Source: a bacterium
Lineage (GTDB): Bacteria; Patescibacteriota; Patescibacteriia; Veblenbacterales; UBA10138
Direction: 5' to 3'
Assembly (NCBI GenBank): GCA_020057885.1
Contig: JAGVEX010000015.1
Span: forward strand, 1 to 55,861
Length of the DNA: 55,861 bases
In this document: positions 1-6,541 of the stretch, piece after piece
Layout: every line of letters begins with the position of its first letter
Position numbering within the stretch: position 1 is the first letter of the stretch
Position numbers and translations under genes: made by a program
The notes under the pieces: model-generated
What the model saw: the letters and a program-made list of their open reading frames with translations, nothing else
Told to the model about the DNA's origin: nothing
The model's database searches: none

Positions 1-2
1 CC

Positions 3-65
3 CACAGCGTTGTCAGCGAATCAATCATCCGTAACTACATTAAGAATCAAAAACAAGACCGTTAA
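3..65 (+). CDS. C-terminal end of a probable IS200/REP-type (Y1) transposase, partial
   Basis: Only the last 20 codons before a TAA stop lie in the window. The peptide reads as a helix with the pattern VSESIIRNYIKNQ. This resembles the C-terminal helix of single-strand IS200/IS605-type and REP-associated tyrosine transposases, where a conserved Tyr in a pattern like I-x-x-Y-I-x-x-Q is the nucleophile. The call rests on this short motif only. A hairpin follows the stop immediately, which could be a terminator or an element end. Confidence 0.4.
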   Translation, partial: HSVVSESIIRNYIKNQKQDR

Positions 66-89
66 TACTGCGGGCTTTAGACCGCAGTA
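66..89 (+). terminator. hairpin after the partial transposase
   Basis: An 8-bp perfect stem (TACTGCGG / CCGCAGTA) with an 8-nt loop lies directly after the stop codon and is followed by a T-rich tract. It fits a rho-independent terminator. Single-strand transposons of the IS200 group also have subterminal hairpins, so it could be an element end. Confidence 0.5.
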
Positions 90-96
90 ATTTATT

Positions 97-198
97 TTAG
101 CCAAAAAAAGCTGGACTTATAGTGAGCAAAACCATCATAAGAGCCACTAGAATAGTTAATACGAGCCAGACTTTATGTTGCCAAGAACGTTTAGACAT
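97..198 (-). CDS. 33-residue single-span membrane protein
   Basis: A short open frame starts with ATG at 198 and ends with TAA at 97-99. The product begins with a basic, polar head (MSKRSWQHK) followed by about 20 hydrophobic residues, and ends in SPAFFG. That is one N-in transmembrane helix with almost nothing else. Its start lies only 32 bp from the start of the divergent PH-domain gene, so both would share a very short promoter region with TATA-like hexamers on either strand. No homologue can be named. The clean charge-then-hydrophobic layout is what supports it as a real gene. Confidence 0.5.
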   Translation of the reverse strand: MSKRSWQHKVWLVLTILVALMMVLLTISPAFFG

Positions 199-230
199 AG
201 AATACTATAAGTGTAGCAGTAATTAGCCAT

Positions 231-806
231 ATGCGTAAACTTGATAAATATTTAAAACCAGGCGAAGAGTTATGGCAAGTATATAAACGCCACGGCTTAA
301 CTTATTTTTTGTGGTGGATTATTGGCTGTCTTTTGGTATTAGGTGCCTTCTTTTTTTTATGGCCTTTGTTTAGAATTGGCGGTTGGGGAGTGTTAATATT
401 TTTAGTGTTATTTTTTGTCGGCGCTGGTATTATTATCCGCACCGTCAGATTATGGAATGGTAATTTATTACTGCTTACCAATCAGCGGGTAATAGATATA
501 AGTCGTAGTGGGCTTTTTGGCGAGACTGTTTCGGAAATGCCTTTTTATGATATTCAGGATATTTCTTGGGCACGTAAAGGTTTTTGGGCGGCTATTTGGC
601 GTTATGGTACAGTGCAGTTGGTGAGCGCAGGCGGAGCAGTGCGATTGCTTTTTCCCAATTTAATTAAACCAGCCGACATTGCAGCGCAAATCGCCGGCCT
701 AAAAGATAAAGCGCGTGGCTTAGCAAGTGAACCTAAAACTAATCCATTAGTCACCAGCCAAGAGCGAGCGGAAATAATTAAAGAGGTTTTTAAACAGAAA
801 CGTTAA
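231..806 (+). CDS. membrane-anchored bacterial PH-domain protein (bPH_2/YdbS-like)
   Basis: The 191-residue protein has a short basic N-terminus, two membrane helices (about residues 24-43 and 50-70) and then a cytoplasmic bacterial pleckstrin-like domain. The domain is recognisable by the LLLTNQRVID start, the hydrophobic-polar repeat around DIQDIS and the final FPNLIKPADIAAQI segment. Such proteins are common in Patescibacteria and Firmicutes, and their role is not settled (membrane or envelope stress is often suggested). The start codon follows a TATA-rich stretch without a Shine-Dalgarno sequence. The FtsB-like gene begins 3 nt after its stop, so the two are probably co-transcribed. Confidence 0.8.
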   Translation: MRKLDKYLKPGEELWQVYKRHGLTYFLWWIIGCLLVLGAFFFLWPLFRIGGWGVLIFLVLFFVGAGIIIRTVRLWNGNLLLLTNQRVIDISRSGLFGETVSEMPFYDIQDISWARKGFWAAIWRYGTVQLVSAGGAVRLLFPNLIKPADIAAQIAGLKDKARGLASEPKTNPLVTSQERAEIIKEVFKQKR

Positions 807-809
807 TTT

Positions 810-1196
810 ATGTCGTCGCCAACAAAATTTTGGAGCATTATAACATCTAGAATATTTTTTATAATTGCCAGCTTAGCGTTTTTGGGCGTTAGCATTGGTA
901 TAGTAAAGAGCGTAGTGCGGCGTGTGGAAGTGGAACGTGAAATTAGCGCCTTAAGGACTGATATTAAATCACTGGAAGGTAAGAATGAAGATTTAGCAAA
1001 ATTGATAAATTATTTTCAAACACCAGAATTTAAAGAACGTGAGGCGCGTTTGCGTTTGGGTTTGCAAAAACCAGGGGAGAACGTAGTGGTGATTCCTGGG
1101 CTCGAGGAAAGCGCGATAAATTCAACTAACACATCAAACGATTCAGTTTTTGTGCCTAATTGGAAAAAATGGGTTAACTATTTTTTTGGGCAGTAA
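810..1196 (+). CDS. FtsB/DivIC-like septum formation initiator
   Basis: The 128-residue protein has the FtsB/DivIC layout: a short cytoplasmic tail, one membrane helix (about residues 13-32), a heptad coiled coil (about 36-66, rich in E, L, I and K) and a small domain with the FKEREARLRLGLQKPGE pattern, which in this family precedes a beta-strand. Family members bridge FtsL and FtsQ at the division site. The length is typical. It follows the PH-domain gene in the TAATTT-ATG start context and ends just before a strong palindromic terminator. FtsB, FtsL and DivIC are hard to tell apart by sequence alone. Confidence 0.8.
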   Translation: MSSPTKFWSIITSRIFFIIASLAFLGVSIGIVKSVVRRVEVEREISALRTDIKSLEGKNEDLAKLINYFQTPEFKEREARLRLGLQKPGENVVVIPGLEESAINSTNTSNDSVFVPNWKKWVNYFFGQ

Positions 1197-1218
1197 AATA
1201 GCAAATAGTATATTTATA

Positions 1219-1262
1219 ACAATCGGGGAAAAATAAGCGATCGCTTATTTTTCCCCGATTGT
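1219..1262. terminator. 44-bp perfect loopless palindrome, bidirectional terminator
   Basis: The two 22-bp arms are exact reverse complements with no spacer. Each contains a GC block (CGGGG / CCCCG) at its outer end and an A5 or T5 run inside. It sits between the FtsB-like gene (plus strand) and tRNA-Thr (minus strand), which converge here, so it can stop transcription from either side. Confidence 0.75.
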
Positions 1263-1285
1263 GTATTTAGCAGTATTAGTAATTC

Positions 1286-1361
1286 TGGAGCCGACCGTGG
1301 GACTTGAACCCACAACCTACGGTTTACGATACCGTTGCTCTACCAGTTGAGCTAGGTCGGC
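1286..1361 (-). tRNA. tRNA-Thr (CGU anticodon)
   Basis: A 76-nt cloverleaf with an encoded CCA. The acceptor arms GCCGACC and GGTCGGC pair perfectly, the D-arm has AGCTCAACTGGTAGAGC, and the anticodon loop ATCGTAA gives anticodon CGT (reads ACG). The T-loop has GTTCAAGTC. All arms are intact. It is transcribed towards the palindromic terminator at 1219-1262. Just upstream lies a broken tRNA. Confidence 0.95.
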
Positions 1362-1385
1362 AAGTTAGATGTTAGTCTACTAATT

Positions 1386-1473
1386 AAGTCTGGTTCGGAA
1401 AATGAGGGAGCCCTGCCTGCATACCTCCGGCATGTAAACCGGCGGGCAGGTCTACCAACTGAGCTACTTCGGC
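1386..1473 (-). pseudogene. broken tRNA interrupted by a palindromic repeat
   Basis: On the minus strand positions 1473-1451 give a normal tRNA 5' half: a GCCGAAG acceptor followed by a TAGCTCAGTTGGTAGA D-arm. It then runs into a GC-rich palindrome (1450-1412) instead of an anticodon arm. The sequence beyond it (1410-1386) ends in CCGAACCA but cannot pair with the 5' acceptor strand and has no T-arm. The gene therefore cannot fold as a tRNA and looks like a casualty of repeat insertion or recombination. Confidence 0.6.
1412..1450. repeat. CCTGCC-type palindromic repeat inside the broken tRNA
   Basis: The arms begin CCTGCCTGC and end GGCGGGCAGG, with an inner CCGG...CCGG dyad. The same CCTGCC...GGCAGG arms, preceded by a GAGGGAG motif, recur after tRNA-Gln (5221-5240) and within the 3' end of the gene at 19596 (21181-21245). 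It is much richer in GC than the surrounding DNA. Confidence 0.65.
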
Positions 1474-1480
1474 AAATTTA

Positions 1481-1885
1481 TTATGGCGTCGTTTTTTTAG
1501 GATACAACCAAAGCAATAATCCAACCCAAATAAATCCTAGCACACCTTCCACAATAGTTTGAAGTTTTTTAGCAGGCGCGCCTAAACTTGCAAAGTCTAC
1601 TTTCCAAATAATTGCTATGCTAAAAATAGAGGCTAAGGTAGCGCAAATTATAACTAGATTTAGTATGTCTATATTTTTAATTGGGTTTTTAGCCACCACT
1701 ATTAATAACAAGGCAAAAATTATGGCGGTTAAGGCGATCACAGAATCCTGGTAGGGGGTATATAAATTACTATCAAAAAACGGAAAAAGAGTAATACCAA
1801 AAAAATGCACCAAGGCCCCTATTATATAATACAGAGCGCCTAAATTAAGTACTATTTTAAGAAAATTGAGTTTATTGATTGGCAT
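1481..1885 (-). CDS. four-helix membrane protein, possibly BphX-like
   Basis: The 134-residue protein is almost entirely hydrophobic and has four predicted membrane helices (about residues 12-32, 47-64, 75-94 and 109-127). The first two flank a loop reading FPFFDSNLYTPYQDS. This loop and the layout are reminiscent of the BphX family of small membrane proteins, whose function is unknown. That match is from memory and is not firm. It runs in the same direction as the PP2C gene upstream, 53 bp apart. Confidence 0.6.
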   Translation of the reverse strand: MPINKLNFLKIVLNLGALYYIIGALVHFFGITLFPFFDSNLYTPYQDSVIALTAIIFALLLIVVAKNPIKNIDILNLVIICATLASIFSIAIIWKVDFASLGAPAKKLQTIVEGVLGFIWVGLLLWLYPKKTTP

Positions 1886-1938
1886 AGTGAGATTATATTA
1901 AATAGTGTATCACGCTTGATATTACTATAGTTTTTAAA

Positions 1939-2808
1939 TTATACTCTCACAGCAATAAGAGTTCTTTCTTTGCCAAATCTATCATCGTCCAATAAAGCCT
2001 TACTGAGGCTATAGGGTAACATTTTTTGGTCAATAGAGCTTGATGATTTTTGTAAGAGTATCTTTACAAATTTTTTATCATCTAAATATGAAGCAAAACC
2101 ATCAGTAAACAGAATGATTAAATCCCCGCTTTGCAAAGAGGCTTTATCAGAGTAGATAAAAGACTCGGCATTATTTTCACCTGTCAATGCACCATACGAT
2201 ACACAAACTTTTCCAATTTTCATATTGGGGTTATTACGATATTGACTGCGTACCGATTTTCTCCCCGCAGTAGTGTTCCAGTTGAATTTGATTTTACCAT
2301 TAGCTACGTATTTTTCGAATATTGCTACTGAATTTAAACTTCTATATTTCAACCTGCCATTACAATTAAAGACTGCTACGCCAGAATCTCCAATAACTGA
2401 CCAGTATAACTTTTTACCCTTAATGTATGCGCCTACGGCAGTACAACCGTATAAATCGTTCACCAAGTAGTCTACTTTTTTAAGGTGGTGCTTATTATAA
2501 GAGGCAATATTCTTATTAGCAATAAGAAAAGCTTTTTTAGTAGTTTGATGTAGCTTAATGGTAGCTATAAAAGTTTTACAGAAAATATCAGCAACCACCC
2601 TAGCACCGCTTGGATTTGGGTAATGTTTTTCAAAAATTTTTTCAACTATTTTTTTTCTAAAATCAAGGTGGTAGGTTGGATCTCTGGTGATACCGTCAGC
2701 AATCGCAAAAATTTTGTCATCATAAGAAAAAGAATCCTCGGGTGGCACCCGATGGCCGTGTTTATGACTCGGTAACGTCACTTGATATAATATTGTAGGC
2801 TTACTCAT
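1939..2808 (-). CDS. PP2C-family serine/threonine protein phosphatase
   Basis: The 289-residue soluble protein carries the metal-binding signatures of PPM/PP2C phosphatases: PPEDSFSYDD followed by IFAIADGITRDP near the N-terminus (the DG motif), WSVIGDSGVAVF in the middle (the GDS motif) and LIILFTDGFASYLDD near residue 235 (the TDG motif). The C-terminus ends DRFGKERTLIAVRV, as in the last PP2C strand. These enzymes use Mn or Mg to dephosphorylate proteins. No kinase partner lies nearby. The middle of the protein (about residues 150-200) is divergent, so the substrate cannot be guessed. Confidence 0.8.
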   Translation of the reverse strand: MSKPTILYQVTLPSHKHGHRVPPEDSFSYDDKIFAIADGITRDPTYHLDFRKKIVEKIFEKHYPNPSGARVVADIFCKTFIATIKLHQTTKKAFLIANKNIASYNKHHLKKVDYLVNDLYGCTAVGAYIKGKKLYWSVIGDSGVAVFNCNGRLKYRSLNSVAIFEKYVANGKIKFNWNTTAGRKSVRSQYRNNPNMKIGKVCVSYGALTGENNAESFIYSDKASLQSGDLIILFTDGFASYLDDKKFVKILLQKSSSSIDQKMLPYSLSKALLDDDRFGKERTLIAVRV

Positions 2809-2899
2809 GCTGTGATTATAACATAGACATTAACCAATTTATAAACCACCTCATAGGGTGGCTTATAGTTTGGAGCGGGTAACGGGAACCCAGAAGGAT

Positions 2900-2916
2900 A
2901 TCAGCCGTAGGCTGAT
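2900..2916. repeat. short palindrome next to the tRNA-Gly 3' piece
   Basis: Perfect 7-bp arms ATCAGCC / GGCTGAT with a 3-nt loop, flanked by CCCTACAGGG at 2917-2926. It replaces the T-loop side of broken tRNA-Gly 'B'. It belongs to the set of small hairpin repeats scattered through tRNA regions of this window. Confidence 0.5.
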
Positions 2917-2952
2917 CCCTACAGGGCAAGTCGGACCCATTAATGTTAGTCT

Positions 2953-3131
2953 TGGAGCGGGTGAGCGGAATCCCCGCCTGCCATAGCCTGAGCGGGATAC
3001 CAGAATCGAACTGGCACTTTCAGCTTGGGAAGCTGACGTACTACCACTATACTAATCCCGCTCAGACGGCGGGCAGGGGACCTACCTTATTTATTTGGGA
3101 AGCTTGCATACTACCATTGTACTACACCCGC
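2953..3131 (-). pseudogene. broken tRNA-Gly 'A': inner 5' and 3' pieces
   Basis: The 5' piece at 3131-3095 runs from a GCGGGTG acceptor through the D-arm to an anticodon loop TTCCCAA (CCC anticodon), then stops matching. The 3' piece at 2972-2953 resumes within the T-loop and ends CACCCGC-T-CCA, which pairs exactly with GCGGGTG. The 3' side of the anticodon stem, the variable loop and the 5' T-stem are lacking. An intact tRNA-Gly flanked by CCTGCC-type repeat arms occupies the gap. Confidence 0.55.
2991..3061 (-). tRNA. tRNA-Gly (CCC anticodon)
   Basis: A complete 71-nt cloverleaf: acceptor GCGGGAT / ATCCCGC with U discriminator, D-arm TAGTATAGTGGTAGTAC, anticodon arm TCAGC-TTCCCAA-GCTGA (anticodon CCC) and T-arm CCAG-TTCGATT-CTGG. 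CCA is not encoded; the sequence continues CAG. Just outside the acceptor stem, CTGA/TCAG and then CCTGCC/GGGCAGG blocks extend the pairing, so the tRNA sits as the loop of a palindromic repeat. Confidence 0.9.
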
Positions 3132-3158
3132 CTAATTATTTTTTAACAAGCGTATTTA

Positions 3159-3196
3159 CCCAGTATGAGACCAGCGAAGCTGGGCTTCATTCTGGG
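3159..3196. repeat. imperfect palindrome in broken tRNA-Gly 'B'
   Basis: A 38-bp dyad with outer arms CCCAG / CTGGG and inner arms CCAGC / GCTGG around a GAA loop. It starts exactly where the D-arm of the tRNA-Gly 5' piece ends, so it appears to have replaced or entered the anticodon arm. Confidence 0.55.
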
Positions 3197-3292
3197 CTAC
3201 CACTATACGATACCCGCCTGTTCAAGCAGACGTCAGTATACCTATGAGTATAGTATAAAGCAAGCCTAAATCTCCAATAATATAGTTTAATA

Positions 3293-3301
3293 TGCTATAG
3301 T
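3293..3301 (+). promoter_or_regulatory. extended -10 promoter of ftsE
   Basis: TGC-TATAGT forms an extended -10 element. The ftsE ATG follows 10 nt later at 3312, which leaves a leader of only about 3-4 nt. No good -35 hexamer is seen, which is usual for extended -10 promoters. Confidence 0.45.
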
Positions 3302-3311
3302 ATAAATACTT

Positions 3312-3998
3312 ATGGCCTTGATAGATTTCCGCAACATTTCAAAATTTTATCCCGGCGGCATTGTGGCGCTTAAGGATGTTAATTTATCCATAAATGAAGG
3401 GGAGTTTGTTTCTATAGTCGGCCAGAGCGGTACTGGCAAAACAACTTTAATTAAATTACTTATTGCTGAGGAGCCTGCTTCAGAGGGGCGGATTGTGGTA
3501 GGGGGTTGGGATATAAGTAATATAAAATCACGAGAGGTGCCTTTGTTACGCAAGCAGATTGGAGTGGTGTTTCAGGATTTTAAACTTTTACCGCGTAAAA
3601 CAGTTTATGAAAATGTGGCTTTTGCTTTGGAGGTTTCGGGTGCCTTACCCAAAACCGTGCATTCCATTGTACCTCAGCTTTTAAAAATAGTTGGGCTCGA
3701 GAATAAGACCGACCGGTTTCCGCGCGAGCTTTCGGGTGGGGAGCAACAGAGAGTGGTTATAGCGCGTGCCTTGGCGCACCGTCCTAAAATTTTAGTGGCT
3801 GATGAGCCAACCGGCAATTTGGATTCCATTAACACTAAAGAAATTATTGACCTTCTGCGAAAAATTAATGAATTTGGCACCACTGTTATTTTAGTTACCC
3901 ACAATAGGGAAGTGGTGAATGATTTAAAAAAGCGCGTGGTGGTTATGGACAAAGGCCGCGTGGCCTCTGATCAGCATAAAGGGCGTTATTTACTTTAA
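3312..3998 (+). CDS. ftsE: cell division ATP-binding protein FtsE
   Basis: The 228-residue ABC ATPase has Walker [10 protein letters not shown] (about residues 37-45), Q-loop in [10 protein letters not shown], signature LSGGEQQR, Walker [13 protein letters not shown] and H-loop VTHN. The N-terminus [13 protein letters not shown] and the EPTGNLD motif are typical of FtsE. Together with FtsX it forms a complex at the division site that activates peptidoglycan hydrolases. The ftsX start lies 3 nt after its stop, so the pair is an operon. The length is normal for the family. Confidence 0.95.
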   Translation: MALIDFRNISKFYPGGIVALKDVNLSINEGEFVSIVGQSGTGKTTLIKLLIAEEPASEGRIVVGGWDISNIKSREVPLLRKQIGVVFQDFKLLPRKTVYENVAFALEVSGALPKTVHSIVPQLLKIVGLENKTDRFPRELSGGEQQRVVIARALAHRPKILVADEPTGNLDSINTKEIIDLLRKINEFGTTVILVTHNREVVNDLKKRVVVMDKGRVASDQHKGRYLL

Positions 3999-4001
3999 TT
4001 T

Positions 4002-4916
4002 ATGTTTGCTGTTATTCTCCGCATTTTAAATTTCGGTTTGCAGAATTTTTGGCGTAATATTTGGCTCTCGGTAGTAACGGTTACTGTTATTAGCTTAAGC
4101 CTTTTTTCCGTTTCTGCGCTTGGCGTTTTAACCGTGCTTTCTAATCAAGCGTTGAGCAAGTTAGAAGAAAAAATTGATATCGCAGTTTATCTTAAACCGG
4201 AATTAAAAGATGAGCAGATACAAGTTGTAAAAAATGATGCTACTACTATTAGCGGAGTTAAGAGTATAGATTTAGTTACTCCGGAGCAGGCCTTGGTAAG
4301 TTTTCGTGAACGTGAAAAAGATAATCCTTTAATTGCGGAATCACTTTTGCTACTCGGTAATAATCCTTTGGGTGCTAGTTTGATAATTAAGGCAAGCTCG
4401 CAAGAAGGATATCAAAATATTTTAAAGGAGCTGCAAACCAATCGATTTATGCAGTATATTCAGGATACGCATCTTGATGATTATAGCCGCGTGATAAGCA
4501 GTGTGCAAAATATTACCGGTAAAATTAAAAATATGGCTGGTATAGTAAGTTTGCTATTTATCCTAATTACTCTCTTAATGGTGTTTAATACTATTCGCAT
4601 TAATATTTACACCCACCGTGAGGAAATAGGCATTATGCGCTTGGTAGGGGCCTCTAGCTGGTTTATACGCGCGCCTTTTTGGGTGGAGAGCGTAATTTAT
4701 GCTCTGCTCGCTACTTTGGTAACAGCCGTAATATTTTTCCCTCTGCTTTCGTTTATCCAACCTTACGTAGCCGAATTTTTTAACGGATTTAGTTTTAATT
4801 TGGTGGAGTATTTTAAAGATAGATCTTGGTGGTTCTTTGGCGCGCAATTTATAGGAGCAGTGTTGCTGAACATTTTAGCTTCCACTATAGCAATGAGAAA
4901 ATATTTGAAAGTATAG
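4002..4916 (+). CDS. ftsX: cell division protein FtsX (permease-like)
   Basis: The 304-residue protein has the FtsX layout: a membrane helix near residues 22-42, a large external domain (about 45-175; the IDIAVYLKPELKDEQI start is typical) and three further helices in the C-terminal half that carry the FtsX/MacB core, including the R-E-E-I-G-I-M-R-L-V-G-A motif near residue 210. It is co-transcribed with ftsE. FtsX passes the signal from FtsE to external hydrolases. The lytic transglycosylase at 10375 could be a target of that kind, but nothing in the sequence shows this. Confidence 0.95.
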   Translation: MFAVILRILNFGLQNFWRNIWLSVVTVTVISLSLFSVSALGVLTVLSNQALSKLEEKIDIAVYLKPELKDEQIQVVKNDATTISGVKSIDLVTPEQALVSFREREKDNPLIAESLLLLGNNPLGASLIIKASSQEGYQNILKELQTNRFMQYIQDTHLDDYSRVISSVQNITGKIKNMAGIVSLLFILITLLMVFNTIRINIYTHREEIGIMRLVGASSWFIRAPFWVESVIYALLATLVTAVIFFPLLSFIQPYVAEFFNGFSFNLVEYFKDRSWWFFGAQFIGAVLLNILASTIAMRKYLKV

Positions 4917-4965
4917 TTTTTGAACCACAATTCATAATTCAGTATTCGGTATTCGCCCAGACCTC

Positions 4966-4994
4966 TTGACCTTTTGTATTAAAATTCCTAATAT
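4966..4994 (+). promoter_or_regulatory. promoter of tRNA-Gln
   Basis: -35 TTGACC (4966-4971), 17-bp spacer, -10 TAATAT (4989-4994). The tRNA begins 15 nt downstream. Confidence 0.7.
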
Positions 4995-5008
4995 AGATCA
5001 GCTTATAT

Positions 5009-5082
5009 TGGGGGATCGTCTAACGGTAGGACTCAGGCCTTTGAAGCCTGCTATCATGGTTCGAATCCATGTCCCCCAGCCA
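5009..5082 (+). tRNA. tRNA-Gln (UUG anticodon)
   Basis: A full cloverleaf with encoded CCA: acceptor TGGGGGA / TCCCCCA, G discriminator, anticodon arm CAGGC-CTTTGAA-GCCTG (anticodon TTG) and T-loop GTTCGAATC. A T-rich hairpin terminator follows at once. The last 15 bp of the gene, including CCA, are repeated at 5241-5255. Confidence 0.95.
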
Positions 5083-5118
5083 TGAAAAAGTAACCAGTTT
5101 CTGCTGGTTGCTTTTTCA
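5083..5118 (+). terminator. terminator of tRNA-Gln
   Basis: Stem TGAAAAAG-AACCAG paired with CTGGTT-CTTTTTCA around a 6-nt loop, one unpaired base on each side, followed by TTTG. It directly abuts the CCA end of the tRNA. Confidence 0.8.
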
Positions 5119-5144
5119 TTTGTGATGGAGTACATTGGATTCGA

Positions 5145-5255
5145 AGGGCGCGAGAGAAAGCGAGCGGGCGCAGCTTTCGGTGCGTAGCGCCCAGGTGCCC
5201 GAACGGAGTGAGGGAGAATCCCTGCCTACCGACAGGCAGGCATGTCCCCCAGCCA
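5145..5255. repeat. GC-rich repeat ending in a copy of the tRNA-Gln 3' end
   Basis: A stretch far richer in GC than its surroundings (runs such as GGGCGCGAGAG and GAGCGGGCGCAG), then GTGAGGGAGAATC, then the 20-bp palindrome CCTGCCT-ACCGAC-AGGCAGG (5221-5240), then 15 bp identical to tRNA-Gln positions 5068-5082. A piece of inverted T-arm (GGATTCGAA) lies at its left end. An open frame through it reads SERAQLSVRSAQVPERSEGES, a low-complexity product of the repeat and not a gene. Confidence 0.65.
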
Positions 5256-5309
5256 GCATAATTTTTTATCGTAGGCGACCAGAGTTGGTTTATCGGTTTA
5301 GAATAATAT

Positions 5310-5966
5310 ATGCAGACTAGCGATTGGGTTTTAATTGCAACTACTTCTTTACTAGCAATTACTGCTTTTGTTGCACCTTATGTCATTGAGAGGTGGAAGT
5401 ATAAATTCTATTCAGCAAATTTGCTGTTCAAATTTTTTCACACCCCACCATATTGTCATCTGACAGAAACGAGAGATGGTGTTGGAAGTTTTCCCGTTTA
5501 TTACTTTAGATTTAAAGTAATAAACAATGGAAAGGTGCAGGCGGAACAGTGCGAGGCTGTGCTAGAGAAGATATGGAAACAAAATAGCGCAGGTGAGCCT
5601 AAGGAGCTCATTAGTTTTTCGCCGGTTTCACTCAAGTGGTCTGGAACGCAAGGTAATAAATATTTAACTATTCAGCCTGAGAGGGAATTTTTTTGCGACT
5701 TTGGTAGAATCCAGCACCCAGATTATGAGCCTGAGTCAGCGTACAGAGCCATAAGGCCTGAAGAAAAAGAACAAAATAAATTCTTTTTTGAAATGCCAGA
5801 GCGGTTTTATGCACAATGGGATTGTTTAGTTCCTGGTAAGTATCAAATTGAAATAGCAGTTTACAGTAAAAATGCGAAAAAGATTACAAAGATATTTAGT
5901 ATCGTATGGTCAGGCGTCTGGAAAGATCAGGAGGCGGAGATGTTAAATGAGTTGGTAATTTCATAA
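5310..5966 (+). CDS. unknown membrane-anchored protein
   Basis: The 218-residue protein has one N-terminal membrane helix (about residues 7-27) followed by a soluble region of alternating strands with the motif YYFRFKVINNGKVQAEQCEAVLE. That motif looks like an immunoglobulin-like or CARDB-type sandwich strand pair ('NNGK-x-A'). It is probably anchored by the N-terminus with the rest on one side of the membrane. No enzyme motif is seen. The following small gene starts 6 nt after its stop. I do not recognise the family. Confidence 0.65.
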   Translation: MQTSDWVLIATTSLLAITAFVAPYVIERWKYKFYSANLLFKFFHTPPYCHLTETRDGVGSFPVYYFRFKVINNGKVQAEQCEAVLEKIWKQNSAGEPKELISFSPVSLKWSGTQGNKYLTIQPEREFFCDFGRIQHPDYEPESAYRAIRPEEKEQNKFFFEMPERFYAQWDCLVPGKYQIEIAVYSKNAKKITKIFSIVWSGVWKDQEAEMLNELVIS

Positions 5967-5972
5967 ATAAAT

Positions 5973-6368
5973 ATGATTGGTGAAGTAATCTCATTAATTG
6001 ATTTTTTGAGAAGGAATTATCAAGAGTACTCAACAAAGAGTGCGTTATTTGATTATGAAGGAAAGAAAAAAGAAGGAGATGATCTTATTGAGGTTGAACG
6101 CATTAATACTGATAAACCGCATATATGGTTTTATAAGGTAAAAGAGAAGGATGAATATGTATTTATATACATGCCTGTAATTCCAGCACTTTACATAGAC
6201 TATGGGACACATAGTGGCACAACTAACCCCAATTCAAATATTTTTCGTTTTGTTGGTAGCCCAATGGCTAGTTTTTCTTCTGGTGGTGAAGCAAATGTAA
6301 TTTCGGACTTTATCGTCGTCGCTTATAAACCAAAAGAGCTGCTTAGATTGCATGAAGATCAAAAATAA
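5973..6368 (+). CDS. unknown small soluble protein
   Basis: The 131-residue protein has no membrane helix or signal peptide. The central part VERINTDKPHIWFYKVKEKDEYVFIYMPVIPALYI is strand-rich and aromatic, followed by a glycine/serine-rich loop. The composition matches its neighbours. It lies 6 nt after the membrane-anchored protein and they are probably co-transcribed. Function unknown. Confidence 0.6.
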   Translation: MIGEVISLIDFLRRNYQEYSTKSALFDYEGKKKEGDDLIEVERINTDKPHIWFYKVKEKDEYVFIYMPVIPALYIDYGTHSGTTNPNSNIFRFVGSPMASFSSGGEANVISDFIVVAYKPKELLRLHEDQK

Positions 6369-6473
6369 TCTAGACCCACATGCCTCGAATGGCTCTATGG
6401 ATTAGATCCCCAAAACCCCTTATAATACCTCTAGTAGTTTGATACCTAACTCGAGCACACAGCCATAATTTCG

Positions 6474-6497
6474 ACCACCCATTGAGGGTGGTTTTTG
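6474..6497 (+). terminator. terminator before the hydrolase gene
   Basis: Stem CCACCC / GGGTGG with a 5-nt loop followed by TTTTTG. It closes the 5310-6368 unit; the next promoter lies between here and 6542. Confidence 0.65.
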
Positions 6498-6541
6498 TGA
6501 ATAAAATCGCTTTCTGAGTAGTTTCTTGATATACTTTTATT

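Larger units (their letters stand above)
2871..3217 (-). pseudogene. broken tRNA-Gly 'B': outer 5' and 3' pieces
   Basis: On the minus strand 3217-3195 gives a tRNA-Gly 5' piece (GCGGGTA acceptor and D-arm with AGTGGTAG), which then enters a palindromic repeat. The matching 3' piece, TACCCGC-T-CCA preceded by a remnant T-stem, lies at 2886-2871, more than 300 nt away. The acceptor strands of these two pieces pair perfectly with each other. The anticodon arm and most of the T-arm are missing, so it is not functional. All of broken tRNA 'A' and the intact tRNA-Gly lie between the halves. Confidence 0.55.

Noticed and set aside
2943-3146. 67-codon plus-strand frame
   Set aside because: It runs antisense through the tRNA-Gly genes and fragments; the sequence is explained by tRNA structure.
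2871-3217. tRNA-Gly genes with self-splicing introns
   Set aside because: The missing parts include one side of the anticodon stem, the variable loop and half of the T-arm, so removing an insert would not restore a tRNA. No intron core is seen.
4575-4847. minus-strand frame within ftsX, and similar antisense frames in other genes
   Set aside because: They lie wholly inside well-supported genes and show no motifs or start context of their own.
5135-5320. 61-codon open frame after tRNA-Gln
   Set aside because: It is the translation of a GC-rich tRNA-associated repeat and a duplicated tRNA end, with low-complexity Ser/Glu/Arg content.
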